Assembly (NCBI RefSeq): GCF_000384395.1
Contig: NZ_ARWE01000001.1
Location: 372,001-436,000, forward strand
DNA: 64,000 nt
DNA from: Geopsychrobacter electrodiphilus DSM 16401
GTDB lineage: Bacteria > Desulfobacterota > Desulfuromonadia > Desulfuromonadales > Geopsychrobacteraceae
Reading direction: 5' to 3'
The translations under genes were made by a program, and so were the position numbers. Numbering within the stretch: the first letter of the stretch is position 1; the number at the start of each line of letters is the position of its first letter. Below, piece by piece: positions 25,424-35,161 of the stretch. Under the pieces are notes generated by a model. The model was given only the letters and a program-made list of their open reading frames with translations, had not been told where the DNA came from and did no database searches.

Positions 25424-26830
25424 TTAAAAATAGGGTTGTAACCCTTCTGGAATATGCTCCCATTTACCGAAGATACGCTGGCTGACTGGGACGTTTGCCG
25501 GGCTGACCTCTGCCAGCCATGTTTCGGAAAACTGTCGGGTTGCCGTTGGTCCAAGTAATATCTCAGATGAGACTGCACGACGAATGACGCGCGCGACCTC
25601 TCCAGAGTCAAGGGGAATCGTCCATTCGTCCGGTTCCAACTTGCCTTCCTGCATGAGCTGAACCTGAGCGTAGCTGACCGTGAGTCGCAGACGGTGCCAA
25701 CGGATCAGCGGGATAAGTTGAGGCGATATCTCGAGGCGCGAAGCCGCTGTGGACAGGTTCCAGAGCGCGGTGTCCTGGCCGGTCTGCTGCCATAGTTCAA
25801 CCTGCTGCTGGAGCTGTTTCGCTTCCCCGCAGAGGGCGAGTTTGCGGATGAAGCCCGCACGGGTGACCGTTTCCCAGGGGCGCTTGTCTAACTGGGCGAC
25901 GCGACGCAGGGCGGCAGCTTTTTGATGGCGATGCTTGAAGACAAAGGAACAGTAATTGACTGGCAGGTTTAGCTGAGTGCGATGAACAAAGCTGAGAATC
26001 TCGAGTGCCGCCAGTTCTGAATCGAGCACGGTAATCTTTTCGCCATGCAGGAAGGTGTAGTTTCTCTCGTTCATCTGTCTGAAGTTGTGCTGGGTCAGGC
26101 GCAACTGGTGAAGATTGAGGTGATTAACCCCAAGTTCTGGCAGCTCCGGCAGGACCTGTTTGAGGGTCGAAACTGCTTCTGGAACTGCTGGGATCTCAAT
26201 GCTGATCACCGGGATCAACCCTTTGGCCTCGGCAATCTTATGGCACTTGTAGCCCGTCGCGCCGATATCAAAACGGATCTCATCGAGCCCCGCCTCTGCC
26301 AGTTGTCCGGCAATCTCACGCGTCAGCAGGATGCCGTTGGTGTACATCCAGAGGTGACCATGTTTCCCCAGTCCCTTGCGTGCGGCGCGCAGAAAGGCCA
26401 GGGTGCGGTTCAGGGTCAGCAGAGGTTCACCTCCGCTGATGCTGGACCCGCTGAAACCGAGTCGTTTCAGGTAAGTTGTGTAGCTCCGGGGGTGCCTGAA
26501 TGACAGATTGTTGGTTGCCGGAATTTCACCCCGGTCCTGCGCGGTGGGACAATAAAAACAGCTGGCGTTGCAGCTGGCGTTGATAAACAGACAGGACCAG
26601 TTACCGGCGACACATTGCTGGCATCCGGGGGAGAGCTCGCCGATATGTGGTTTGGTTCCACCCGCTGTCCACTGCAGCTGCTCAGCCAGTGAGGCGAGCA
26701 GCTCCTGTCGCTTTCGGTCCGCTGATACCTGGCGCCGGCGGCCGGGAAATTTAAGGGCGCGATAGTATAGGCCAAATTCGTCCTCGTTGCCGGTGATCAG
26801 CCGACGAGATAACCCTGGTAAGTTGGGCAT
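25424..26830 (-). CDS. Radical SAM protein with upstream Cys pair (Mmp10-like)
   Basis: 468 residues from ATG 26830. Radical SAM cluster motif CNASCFYC (CxxxCxxC) at about 94-101, preceded by SPGCQQCVAGNWSCLF. The arrangement of a GC..C...LF segment just before the cluster resembles the Mmp10 (methanogenesis marker 10) family of B12-dependent radical SAM methylases. SGGEPLLTLNRTL follows as the SAM-binding GGE motif. The C-terminal 180 residues are unlike known domains. The open frame extends 55 codons upstream but without a ribosome site; TGGAG precedes the chosen ATG. Methanogenesis is not expected in this organism, so the substrate must differ. Function not assigned. Confidence 0.7.
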   Translation of the reverse strand: MPNLPGLSRRLITGNEDEFGLYYRALKFPGRRRQVSADRKRQELLASLAEQLQWTAGGTKPHIGELSPGCQQCVAGNWSCLFINASCNASCFYCPTAQDRGEIPATNNLSFRHPRSYTTYLKRLGFSGSSISGGEPLLTLNRTLAFLRAARKGLGKHGHLWMYTNGILLTREIAGQLAEAGLDEIRFDIGATGYKCHKIAEAKGLIPVISIEIPAVPEAVSTLKQVLPELPELGVNHLNLHQLRLTQHNFRQMNERNYTFLHGEKITVLDSELAALEILSFVHRTQLNLPVNYCSFVFKHRHQKAAALRRVAQLDKRPWETVTRAGFIRKLALCGEAKQLQQQVELWQQTGQDTALWNLSTAASRLEISPQLIPLIRWHRLRLTVSYAQVQLMQEGKLEPDEWTIPLDSGEVARVIRRAVSSEILLGPTATRQFSETWLAEVSPANVPVSQRIFGKWEHIPEGLQPYF

Positions 26831-27054
26831 ATATGTGGAGCTCCAGTGGGAAAATATGTTCGCCTGAATCAGCGAGGGCTTGCCTGGAAAAGGCGAGCTT
26901 ACGGATGTCCTGCTATTAGCGCTTAACGCGGTTTTTTTGCAATCAAGAAATGCAGACGAACCAAAAACGCCCCGCCGATTGCGGCGGAGCGTCATTCACT
27001 CATCTGCATAAGAAGAGAGCCCTGGGCGGTACGTGCTCAACCCGAGGCTGTAGG

Positions 27055-28671
27055 TTAGAGTGCTTCAGTCAAGCGTATTTCTGTCAGCAACTCCTCTTCC
27101 TTACAGCGTCGCTCGTCCCAGCCGAGTTCGGTCTGCATGATCTCCATTACGCGTGGTGCCGCGGTGCGTGCAGCCTGGGTGTCGAGCAGGGCCAGGGGCA
27201 TGCGCCGTGCCAGAACATCAATGACTCGTTCGGCCATTTCATGGCGTACGGCATAGAGGACTTCGGCCTCTAGTACCGGATGATTCTCGACCAGACGTCT
27301 GCCGCCGTCTTCCTTCGCCAGAATTGCGATATGCTCAGCCTGGTCGCCGTAGGTGCGATTTAGATAGGCGGCGACATCGGTGTCAAAACCATATTTTCTG
27401 CTCAGCTCCAAATCTCCCTTTTCGGCATAGGTGGCCCCGCCGATAATCGCCAGGCCTTCAGTCTGGCAGGCTGGAATGGCTGGCGACAGCTGGAAGTTTT
27501 TCAGGGCATGATCCACAGTGTCTTCAGCCATCTTGCGGTAGGTCGTCCATTTCCCCCCGGCTATGGTCAGCAGGCCGGTCGGGCTCAAATCCAGAATATG
27601 ATCACGGGCCAGGCGGGCGGTATCGACCGCCTGGGGGTCGGAGACCAGCGGGCGCAAACCGGACCAGACCGCCTTGACATCCGAGCGCTCAACGCTGAGG
27701 TTAAAATAACGCGTCACATGGCGCAGCAGGTAGGCGATTTCAGCTTCAAGGGGCTTGGGGTGCTCACTGATTTCGGCCGGCTCGTCAGTGGTGCCGACCA
27801 GGGCATGATCTTCCCATGGCAGGACGAACAGCACCCGGCCATCTTCAGTCTGGGGGATCATCAGCCCGGTGTCAGGTGGGGCGAAGCGCTTATCCAGTAT
27901 GATGTGAATCCCGCTGCTGGCCGACAGAATTTTAGGTACCTGCGGGTTGTCGAGCCTGCGGATCTGGTCGGTAAAGGGGCCGGTTGCGTTGATCACACCT
28001 TTGGCGCGTACCTGCCAGGTTTTCCCAGTTAACGAATCGCACAGCTGCACGCCGCAGATTTTGCTCCCGTCTTTGATGAGGTCTTTGACTGCCACATGGT
28101 TGGCGATTACGGCACCCTGTTGGGCTGCGGTCAGGGCCAGGGAGAGCGCCATGCGTGCATCGTGAAACTGGCCGTCGTAATAGAGGACCCCGGCCTTCAA
28201 CCCTTCGGCCTTTACCGTCGGGAAACGGCGCAGGACTTCCTTGCGACTGAGCAGGCAACTGTGGCCGACGCTGCGTTTTCCCGCCAGGATATCGTAGAGC
28301 TTGAGTCCGGCGAACACATAGGGGACGTCGATCCAGCGGTAGAGCGGAGTAACCAGCGCCAGCCGGTTCGACAAATGAGGTGCGTTCTTCAGCAGGGTGT
28401 AGCGTTCGCGCAAACCATCCTTCACCAGATTGTACTGGACCCGGTCGAGTTTTTTGACCGCCATTTCCAGATAGCGCACCCCGCCATGGACCAGTTTGGT
28501 GCTGCGGCTGCTGGTCCCTTCGGCGAAGTCGTTCTTCTCAACCAGGGCCACTTTCAGCCCCCGGCTGGCGGCATCCAGTGCGACGCCACAACCGGTGGCG
28601 CCTCCGCCGATGACCAGCAGGTCGTAGCTGCTGCCATCTTTTAAGTGCTGGAGATACTGGCTTCGTTGCAT
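27055..28671 (-). CDS. glpD: Glycerol-3-phosphate dehydrogenase (FAD, respiratory type)
   Basis: Oxidises sn-glycerol-3-phosphate to dihydroxyacetone phosphate and feeds electrons to quinone at the inner membrane. 538 residues: FAD-binding GGGATGCG (about 22-29), LVHGGVRYLE and GGKWTTYRKMAED typical of GlpD. The ATG at 28671 follows GGAG by 5 bases; the open frame upstream lacks a ribosome site. Divergent from glpK. The neighbourhood supplies or drains glycerol-3-phosphate, the likely acceptor of the fusion synthase at 35161-37431. Confidence 0.93.
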   Translation of the reverse strand: MQRSQYLQHLKDGSSYDLLVIGGGATGCGVALDAASRGLKVALVEKNDFAEGTSSRSTKLVHGGVRYLEMAVKKLDRVQYNLVKDGLRERYTLLKNAPHLSNRLALVTPLYRWIDVPYVFAGLKLYDILAGKRSVGHSCLLSRKEVLRRFPTVKAEGLKAGVLYYDGQFHDARMALSLALTAAQQGAVIANHVAVKDLIKDGSKICGVQLCDSLTGKTWQVRAKGVINATGPFTDQIRRLDNPQVPKILSASSGIHIILDKRFAPPDTGLMIPQTEDGRVLFVLPWEDHALVGTTDEPAEISEHPKPLEAEIAYLLRHVTRYFNLSVERSDVKAVWSGLRPLVSDPQAVDTARLARDHILDLSPTGLLTIAGGKWTTYRKMAEDTVDHALKNFQLSPAIPACQTEGLAIIGGATYAEKGDLELSRKYGFDTDVAAYLNRTYGDQAEHIAILAKEDGGRRLVENHPVLEAEVLYAVRHEMAERVIDVLARRMPLALLDTQAARTAAPRVMEIMQTELGWDERRCKEEELLTEIRLTEAL

Positions 28672-28727
28672 GATTACTCCTGATTTGGTGTTTTCCTGAC
28701 AACTAGGCAATACTAGCAAATATAGAA

Positions 28728-28764
28728 ACATATTAGGTAAACGCTTTGATATTCTTTAATATGT
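28728..28764. promoter_or_regulatory. Inverted repeat in the glpD-glpK divergent region
   Basis: ACATATTA at 28728-28735 and TAATATGT at 28757-28764 with a 21-base spacer, in the 121-bp interval between the two starts. Candidate shared operator. Confidence 0.35.
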
Positions 28765-28792
28765 CACAAATTGACTCAGATGGAGGCATCTT

Positions 28793-30286
28793 ATGAGGGA
28801 AGGCCATATCCTTGCCATCGATCAGGGGACGACCAGTTCCCGGGCGATGATTTTTGACCAGAGCGGACACTGTGTTGCGCGGGCTCAGCAGGAATTTCGT
28901 CAGATCTACCCGCGGGATGGCTGGGTCGAGCATGACCCGGAGGAGATCTGGAAATCTGTGCTGGCGGTCTGTCGTGACGCGTTGCAACAGGCCGAGCGGA
29001 TAGGGATTCAGGTCATCGGCATCGGCATCACCACTCAGCGCGAAACCACCATAATCTGGGAGCGTAAAACCGGCAAACCGCTTTACAACGCGATTGTCTG
29101 GCAGGATCGCCGCACCGCTGAATATTGTGCCGAGCTTAAACGGTCTGGACATGAAGCGAAGGTCGCTAAAAAGACCGGCTTGCTCCTCGATCCTTATTTT
29201 TCTGGTACTAAGTTAAACTGGATTCTCGGGCATGTCGAGGGCGCGCGGGCCAAGGCCGAAAAAGGGGATCTGGCCTTCGGCACCATCGACAGCTTTCTGC
29301 TCTGGCGGCTGACTGGAGGGAAGGTGCACGCAACGGATGCGACCAATGCTTCTCGAACCCTGCTGTTCAACATCCATGAACAAAAATGGGATGAATCACT
29401 GCTCGAACTGTTCAATATCCCTGCTGCACTGCTCCCCGAGGTGAAGGACTGTGTCGCCGATTATGGCACGACCGACGCGCGTGTCTTTGGCCGGGCCATT
29501 CCGATTGGTGGCATCGCCGGGGATCAGCAGGCCGCTGCCATCGGCCAGGCCTGCATCGAGCCGGGGATGATCAAGAGCACCTACGGCACCGGTTGTTTTG
29601 TTTTGATGAACACCGGCGAGAAGGCCTTCCGTTCGCAGAATCGTCTCTTGACCACGGTCGCCTATCGCATCGCCGGCAAGACCAGTTACGCCATCGAAGG
29701 TTCGATTTTTGTTGCCGGGGCGGCGATCCAGTGGCTTCGCGACGGGCTTGAATTGATTGGCTCGGCCGGTGAGGTCGAGGGGCTGGCGCAGGGGCTCGAA
29801 TCAAACCGTGGCGTGTATCTTGTCCCGGCGTTTACCGGATTGGGCGCGCCTCACTGGGACCCTGACGCCCGTGGAGCGATCTTCGGTCTGACGCGCGATA
29901 CCGGCATTGCGGAAATTGCGCGCGCCACCCTCGAATCGGTGGGATATCAGACCTATGATCTGATGGAGGCGATGAAACGTGACAGCCAGACAGGATCGCT
30001 GAGCTTGCGCGTGGATGGCGGGATGGTGACGAATAACTGGTTTCTGCAGTTTTTGGCGAATATTCTCGATATTTCGGTCGAACGACCGCGCGTCATCGAA
30101 ACAACCGCACTGGGCGCGGCTTATCTGGCGGGAGTACAGTTCGGTCTGTTCACGTCGTTGGCCGATATCAAAAAGCATTGGCAAGGTGACGCTCTGTTCA
30201 CGCCGCGGCTTGCCCCCTCGGCGCGGAAAGAGCTGTTGCGCGGCTGGGAGAAGGCGATATCAAGGGTTTTGGAGGCGGAGAATTGA
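28793..30286 (+). CDS. glpK: Glycerol kinase
   Basis: Phosphorylates glycerol to sn-glycerol-3-phosphate with ATP. 497 residues, typical length. FGGY-kinase motifs: [11 protein letters not shown] (about 6-16), the glycerol-binding region [20 protein letters not shown] (about 239-248) and the C-terminal [11 protein letters not shown] (about 405). TGGAGG lies 7 bases before the ATG. Followed after 15 bases by an SDR gene on the same strand. Confidence 0.96.
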   Translation: MREGHILAIDQGTTSSRAMIFDQSGHCVARAQQEFRQIYPRDGWVEHDPEEIWKSVLAVCRDALQQAERIGIQVIGIGITTQRETTIIWERKTGKPLYNAIVWQDRRTAEYCAELKRSGHEAKVAKKTGLLLDPYFSGTKLNWILGHVEGARAKAEKGDLAFGTIDSFLLWRLTGGKVHATDATNASRTLLFNIHEQKWDESLLELFNIPAALLPEVKDCVADYGTTDARVFGRAIPIGGIAGDQQAAAIGQACIEPGMIKSTYGTGCFVLMNTGEKAFRSQNRLLTTVAYRIAGKTSYAIEGSIFVAGAAIQWLRDGLELIGSAGEVEGLAQGLESNRGVYLVPAFTGLGAPHWDPDARGAIFGLTRDTGIAEIARATLESVGYQTYDLMEAMKRDSQTGSLSLRVDGGMVTNNWFLQFLANILDISVERPRVIETTALGAAYLAGVQFGLFTSLADIKKHWQGDALFTPRLAPSARKELLRGWEKAISRVLEAEN

Positions 30287-30300
30287 GCCCTGGAGGGAGT

Positions 30301-31092
30301 ATGTCTGAACAAAATTTCGATCTGTTCCGTGCCGAACTCTCCGGCAAGGTGGTGTTGGTGACCGGCGGCGGCAGCGGCATCGGCGCGGCGATCGCCGAAG
30401 CCTTCTGGCGGCAGGGAGCCAGGGTCGCAATTCATTATCATCACAGCGATAAACAGGATATCTCAGCGCTGGCTCAAAGGATTTGTGCTGCTGGCGGCGA
30501 GGCCTTGAGCCTGCAGGCTGATTTTGGTTCAAGTCCTGAAGTTACGGCCACCGTAGCCAAGGCCATAGCGCATTTCGGGCGTCTCGATATCCTGGTCAAT
30601 AACGCCGGCAGTATGATCGCCAGACGCACCCTGGAAGAGGTGGATGATGATTTTATCGAGCAGGTTTTTGCCCTCAATGCCCGTTCGGTCGTTACGGCCT
30701 GCCGCGCTGCGCTCCCCATTTTTACCCTGCAGGGGGCAGGTTGCATTATCAACGTCAGTTCCATCTCGGCGCGCACCGGCGGCAGCCCGGGGTCTTCAAT
30801 CTACAGCGCCTCCAAGGCCTTTGTCAGCACCTTGACCCGCTCCCTGGCTCGCGAACTGGCGGAGCGGAACATCCGGGTCAACGCGATCTCGCCAGGCACC
30901 ATCGACACCGCCTTTCACGAACTGTTTTCTAACCGTGAAAAACTCGAAAAAACGCGGGTCGGCATCCCCTTGCAGCGCCTTGGCGAGCCAAATGACTGCG
31001 CAGGGACTGCTCTCTATCTGGCCTGCCCGAGTCTGAGCGGTTATGTGACGGGTCAGGTTATCGAGATCAACGGTGGCCAATTAATGGCTTGA
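30301..31092 (+). CDS. Short-chain dehydrogenase/reductase
   Basis: 263-residue classical SDR: cofactor motif TGGGSGIG (about 20-27), NNAGS, catalytic Ser in INVSSIS, and the YSASK catalytic pair (about 169-173). The C-terminal GYVTGQVIEINGG resembles FabG-type enzymes. GGAGGGAG precedes the ATG at 30301. It is in an operon with glpK, so a polyol or sugar substrate is likelier than fatty-acid synthesis, but the substrate is not visible in the sequence. Confidence 0.82.
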   Translation: MSEQNFDLFRAELSGKVVLVTGGGSGIGAAIAEAFWRQGARVAIHYHHSDKQDISALAQRICAAGGEALSLQADFGSSPEVTATVAKAIAHFGRLDILVNNAGSMIARRTLEEVDDDFIEQVFALNARSVVTACRAALPIFTLQGAGCIINVSSISARTGGSPGSSIYSASKAFVSTLTRSLARELAERNIRVNAISPGTIDTAFHELFSNREKLEKTRVGIPLQRLGEPNDCAGTALYLACPSLSGYVTGQVIEINGGQLMA

Positions 31093-31153
31093 ACAGGGTC
31101 CAATATTCAGGAACTCCATAACGAAAATGCGCGGCTTTGTGCCGCGCGAAATA

Positions 31154-32179
31154 TCAATGCGTTTCCGTGACCTTGCGCAGTGCAGGATGTTCATCGGGGT
31201 TGATGCCGTAGTGTTCAGCCAGGGCGACGCAGGTGAGCTGTGAGATATAGGCTAAAAGTGGAGTGCGCGCCCAGCGTACCTCAGGAAACGGCATTTGCAG
31301 GTGCGCCGCTGGTGTCTGCTCACAGCCTAAACAGAGAGAAGGCACCGAACGCGCCAACAAGGCGGTGGTCACTGCCTCCTGGCTGTCCATTGGTTCATCG
31401 GCCGCTGTGAAAAGCACCACCCGGTCTTGCGGGCTGGCTACCGCAATCGGGCCGTGCAGGTATTCGGCGGTTGAATAAGCGAAAGCTGGAATGCCGACGG
31501 ACTCCTGCAGCTTCAGCGCGGCATCCAGTGCCCCGGCAACCGAAGGGCCGCGTGCCAGCCAGGTGACAGTGCGGGCACCGGTTAGAAATTCGGCAAGTTT
31601 GGTGGGTACACCAGCGGCATCGATGCTCAACATGCAATCCGCCAGCTGTGCTGCCGCCACCTCAATCTCATATCCAGCCAGTGCCGCGGCGATGAAGAAT
31701 TGGGCGATAACACTCTTGGTCGCAGGTACGGCGAGCTCAGGACCGCAGCCCAGGCGCAGCACATGTTGCGCAGATTTCAGCACATAGGCATCGGCCGCGT
31801 CAGCTTCTGAAATGGCGACCACCAGCGCACCCCGTTTCTTCAGCCATTCGGCGCTCGCAGCGACATCAGTTGATCTCCCCGAATAGGAAAACGCGTAGAC
31901 CACGGCATCACTCCAGTCGGCATCTGGCAGAGGCTGTGTCGTAAGCCAGGGTCGAAACTCAACCGGTTGATGTCCGGTTTGCAGGGTAAACAGGTAGGCG
32001 GCAAAGGTGCAGACGTTCCCTGAACTGCCACGCCCGATCAGCACCACCCGTGGCCGATCTGCGACCAATTGGCGAATCCTGGTGGCTTCGCGCTGCCAGC
32101 GTGCGGCTTCTGCACGCAGCATTTGCGGTGCCGTGCGCGCTTCTTGAGCCATATAACTCGTTGATGTCAACATGGTCAT
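31154..32179 (-). CDS. SIS-domain sugar isomerase (GlmS isomerase/AgaS-like)
   Basis: 341 residues with two SIS domains, each a sugar-phosphate binding Rossmann-like fold. The first shows GRGSSGN (about 50-56) and YAFSYSGRSTD (about 92-102); the N-terminal YMAQEARTAPQML matches the HxMxxEIxEQP lead of GlmS-type isomerases. Relatives interconvert ketose and amino-aldose phosphates or deaminate glucosamine-6-phosphate. Last gene of the coupled operon; its ATG overlaps the preceding stop as ATGA. A second ATG at 32173 has better spacing from AAGGAG. Confidence 0.8.
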   Translation of the reverse strand: MTMLTSTSYMAQEARTAPQMLRAEAARWQREATRIRQLVADRPRVVLIGRGSSGNVCTFAAYLFTLQTGHQPVEFRPWLTTQPLPDADWSDAVVYAFSYSGRSTDVAASAEWLKKRGALVVAISEADAADAYVLKSAQHVLRLGCGPELAVPATKSVIAQFFIAAALAGYEIEVAAAQLADCMLSIDAAGVPTKLAEFLTGARTVTWLARGPSVAGALDAALKLQESVGIPAFAYSTAEYLHGPIAVASPQDRVVLFTAADEPMDSQEAVTTALLARSVPSLCLGCEQTPAAHLQMPFPEVRWARTPLLAYISQLTCVALAEHYGINPDEHPALRKVTETH

Positions 32180-33012
32180 TTCTCCTTCGAGGGGGTGGTT
32201 TCAAGCGCCTTGGCCCGCCAGTAAAACTCGCTCGGCACATTGTTATGTTGATGACCAAGGATACGGGCACGCATGCCCACGTCATCGCCAAATAAAGCGG
32301 GTATCTGACTGGGATAGTGACGGAGCACTGCCAGCTTTTCTTCGACATCAACCGGTACGGCGTAGTGCCCGGCGGGGGACCGTTGCAGACGGGCGAGTGC
32401 CTGCAGAGGGCTATCCTGGTCGCCGCGGCCGATACGCGTATCGGCCACGTAGGGGAAATCTTCGTAAAACAGCAGTATGGCCCCAGCCGCAGCCAGGCGA
32501 ACCGCCACTTGCGCGCAGATCTGATGATCAACATGATGCCCGATACCCAGAGGGCTCAAGAGCAGAATTTTGCCCAGATTAAGACACAGGCGGCGCAGCA
32601 CCAGATAGAGCTCCTCGCTGTGCGCCAGGTCTTCGATGCGTGGCGATATCCAGCGTTCGCGAGCACTGAGATAAATCAGTTTGCCGGTCAATGGGCTGCG
32701 ACGATAAATGCCGTCGGCAAAGCCGAGATGGACGAAGTCGGTGTCAACCGAGTGCATGGCTGCGATATCTTCGCGCCGCCGGGTCTGAGAACTGACGTAA
32801 CCCCGGCGGTGTGAAATCTTGCTGTTGCCCTTGCTGGTCAGAACGCGTGGGGTGGCACAACTGACACTGACCACCAGGGTTGAGACCCGATCGCGCAGGG
32901 CGTGGAGTAAGCCACCGCAGCTCAACGCGGCGTCGTCCAGGTGGGGGGATAAAATCACCACCCGCTCAAATTCACTCCAGTCAAAGCGTTCAAGTAAGGG
33001 GAGTGTCTTCAT
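32176..33012 (-). CDS. PIG-L family deacetylase
   Basis: 278 residues. The PIG-L/LmbE zinc-hydrolase pattern is present: SPHLDDAALSCGG near residues 22-34 (His, Asp-Asp) and GHHVDHQ (about 169-175), giving the His/Asp/His metal site. Family members remove N-acetyl groups from GlcNAc conjugates (mycothiol and bacillithiol synthesis, GPI anchors). Both ends overlap their neighbours as ATGA, so translation is coupled with GH4 before and SIS after. Together with SIS it suggests an N-acetylated amino-sugar intermediate in the operon. Confidence 0.8.
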   Translation of the reverse strand: MKTLPLLERFDWSEFERVVILSPHLDDAALSCGGLLHALRDRVSTLVVSVSCATPRVLTSKGNSKISHRRGYVSSQTRRREDIAAMHSVDTDFVHLGFADGIYRRSPLTGKLIYLSARERWISPRIEDLAHSEELYLVLRRLCLNLGKILLLSPLGIGHHVDHQICAQVAVRLAAAGAILLFYEDFPYVADTRIGRGDQDSPLQALARLQRSPAGHYAVPVDVEEKLAVLRHYPSQIPALFGDDVGMRARILGHQHNNVPSEFYWRAKALETTPSKEK

Positions 33013-34283
33013 AGGGCGCTCGGCAGCAAATCCCCATAGACTTCTCGGGCACGGGCCAGCATGCTCCGGGCAATCGCCTCCTCGCCGACCAGCGGATTAG
33101 CGGCCAGCGCGGCGACCAGTGCCTGCGGGTTGCCGTTTGCCGCGGCTTGCGCGGTGAGTCGCTGGTAGCGTTCAAGCTGTGTGGCGAGGCCCGTAAAAGG
33201 GACAGGCAGATCAGGTGCCGCCAGCCGCTCGATCCCGTCGCTTGAGACCCTTACGCGCGTCTCGATGACCGTATCGGCGGCAAAAGCGAGCGTCGCCCCC
33301 TGGTTGGGCAGGTTCAGCACCAGCTCGTGGGGGGTAGGTGACGCCAGGGCCCGAATCACATTGACGGCTAAATCCCCGAATCCCGCCGAACCGCGATAGG
33401 TGCGCAGGTGCGGCGTTGCGCTTTTCCCTTCGCTCTTAAAGTGGGCATAGTACCTGTCCAGCGACGCCGCTACCACATCGCTGCGCGGTCCGACGCGCTC
33501 TGCCTGGGAGACAAAGGCTGCGGGGAACAGATAATAGGGCAGATAAGAGTTTGGCCAGTACCCGGGATTCTCCTCGGCTAAATGCCGGGAGAATTCAAAG
33601 CGCAGTTTGTGCTCTTCATCGAACTCCGGCGGTGCCACCAGCGGTGCCGACATTTCCCCTAACGGGGCACCATCAAGCAGGATATCGCTGTACCAGGTGG
33701 CGTGGTTGAGACCGTTACAGCGAAAATGATAAGGGGCCTGAGCGCCGAGCGCCTGGACGATGGCCTGCAGGTCTTCATCCGATTGATCGCAGAGACCGAT
33801 CACTTTCACGCCACCCTGATCGACCAGGGCCTGGGTCACAATGTTACTCGGGTTGGTGTAGTTGAGGATGAGCGCCTGTGGCGCCAGGGCTTTCACCTTG
33901 GTCGCGACGCGTAAGGCTTCCGGTACTGAGCGCAGGGCAAAGAAGAAACCACCCGGGCCAACAGTCTCCTGGCCGGGAATGTCAAACTCCAGCGGCAGGG
34001 TTTCATCAATGCGGCGGGCCTTAAGGCCCCCTGGGCGGGTTGAGTTAAGAATCAGGTCCGCCCCTTCAATGGCCGCTTCGAGGGAGTCGGCAACCTCGAC
34101 GTTAAAGACCCCGGCGTTGCGGGCCATGGCGCTGGTGAGTCGTGCGACAATCGCCAGCCGGTCGACATCGGTATCGTACAGCCGCACGGTTTTCAACGGC
34201 AATTCAGCTGCGTGCAGAATTAACGCCTGCAGCAGCCCCGGGGTGTAGGCGCTACCGCCCCCCAATATACTTAAGGTTTGCAT
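33009..34283 (-). CDS. Glycoside hydrolase family 4 (6-phospho-glycosidase type)
   Basis: 424-residue NAD- and metal-dependent glycosidase. N-terminal dinucleotide motif ILGGGSAYTPG (about 6-16), NPSNIVTQAL (about 143), and the metal-binding Cys/His pair in RCNGLNHATW (about 188-197). Family 4 enzymes open phosphorylated alpha- or beta-glycosides by an oxidation-elimination mechanism. The start overlaps the end of the PfkB gene by 13 bases. In an operon with a disaccharide synthase it may turn over the phosphorylated product or process an analogue; anomer and sugar are not predictable here. Confidence 0.85.
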   Translation of the reverse strand: MQTLSILGGGSAYTPGLLQALILHAAELPLKTVRLYDTDVDRLAIVARLTSAMARNAGVFNVEVADSLEAAIEGADLILNSTRPGGLKARRIDETLPLEFDIPGQETVGPGGFFFALRSVPEALRVATKVKALAPQALILNYTNPSNIVTQALVDQGGVKVIGLCDQSDEDLQAIVQALGAQAPYHFRCNGLNHATWYSDILLDGAPLGEMSAPLVAPPEFDEEHKLRFEFSRHLAEENPGYWPNSYLPYYLFPAAFVSQAERVGPRSDVVAASLDRYYAHFKSEGKSATPHLRTYRGSAGFGDLAVNVIRALASPTPHELVLNLPNQGATLAFAADTVIETRVRVSSDGIERLAAPDLPVPFTGLATQLERYQRLTAQAAANGNPQALVAALAANPLVGEEAIARSMLARAREVYGDLLPSAL

Positions 34284-35161
34284 AAAGTCCCTTCGCTTAA
34301 GTCAGCCATAATGCTGGGATCCGTGATCAGACCACCAGTTTGCTTTAGAATTCGTGCCGCCGCATCGGTACCGAGCTCTACCGCTGCCTTGGGTGTGGCA
34401 CCGCGCAGCAGACCTGCAATCACACCGCCACAGAAGGCGTCGCCGGCTCCGGTTGGATCAAGGACCAGGGTTTTCACTGCCCGGTTTTGTATCGCCGTTC
34501 CCTCAAGTCCGCCGCAAACACCGTTGGCCGCGAGGGTGACCAGCACCGAATCTGCTGCACCGGCCAAACGCTGTGGTGCCGTGGCGACATCGCTACAGGC
34601 CCTCAGCGCTTCTTTCTCGTTGAGAACCAGCAGATCCCAGGCGGGGCTGTTGCGCCTGGCAAGCTGGTCCAGTCGGCCTGGGCTCCAACTGCCACTGACT
34701 GAAATTCGTGCCCCATCCCGCCGTGCTTGCGCCAGAGGCTCTTCAAGTCGATCAGCCTCTTCCAGGCCCGGCACGTGTATCCAGCGACTTTTGGGGAGCT
34801 GCTTAACCTTGGTCAGAACCTCAAACTCGCTCGTGCTCACGAAAGAGCGGTCACTTGAATTGGAGAAGACCAGCGAAATGGCCGGGTTATCGCTCGCCGC
34901 GAGTGGTTCGAGCCTGATCCCCAGACGTTTTGCCAGCAGCACCACCGCTTGATCAACGATGCCCTGTCCCAGCGGGACGCACAGGCAGACCTGCAATCCG
35001 AGGGCAGCAGCGACCGTCGCACTGTTGAGCGCTCCACCCAAGGCCAGTTGTATGCCGTCAACGAACAGCTCTTCCCCTGCGGGTGGGCGTTGGTGAGGTG
35101 GGACAAAGACCTCAAAATAGGCCATCCCGACAACGACAAGATCAGTTTCGCGTTCGGTCAT
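34271..35161 (-). CDS. PfkB-family carbohydrate kinase
   Basis: 296 residues with the ribokinase fold: GGALNSATVAAALG (about 37-50, PfkB signature 1 region) and LDPTGAGDAFCGG (about 232-244, signature 2 with the catalytic Asp of GAGD). N-terminal VVVGMAYFEVFVPP is atypical. Substrate unknown; sugars, nucleosides or aminosugars are all used in the family. The ATG overlaps the stop of the upstream fusion gene by one base. Confidence 0.82.
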   Translation of the reverse strand: MTERETDLVVVGMAYFEVFVPPHQRPPAGEELFVDGIQLALGGALNSATVAAALGLQVCLCVPLGQGIVDQAVVLLAKRLGIRLEPLAASDNPAISLVFSNSSDRSFVSTSEFEVLTKVKQLPKSRWIHVPGLEEADRLEEPLAQARRDGARISVSGSWSPGRLDQLARRNSPAWDLLVLNEKEALRACSDVATAPQRLAGAADSVLVTLAANGVCGGLEGTAIQNRAVKTLVLDPTGAGDAFCGGVIAGLLRGATPKAAVELGTDAAARILKQTGGLITDPSIMADLSEGTLCKP

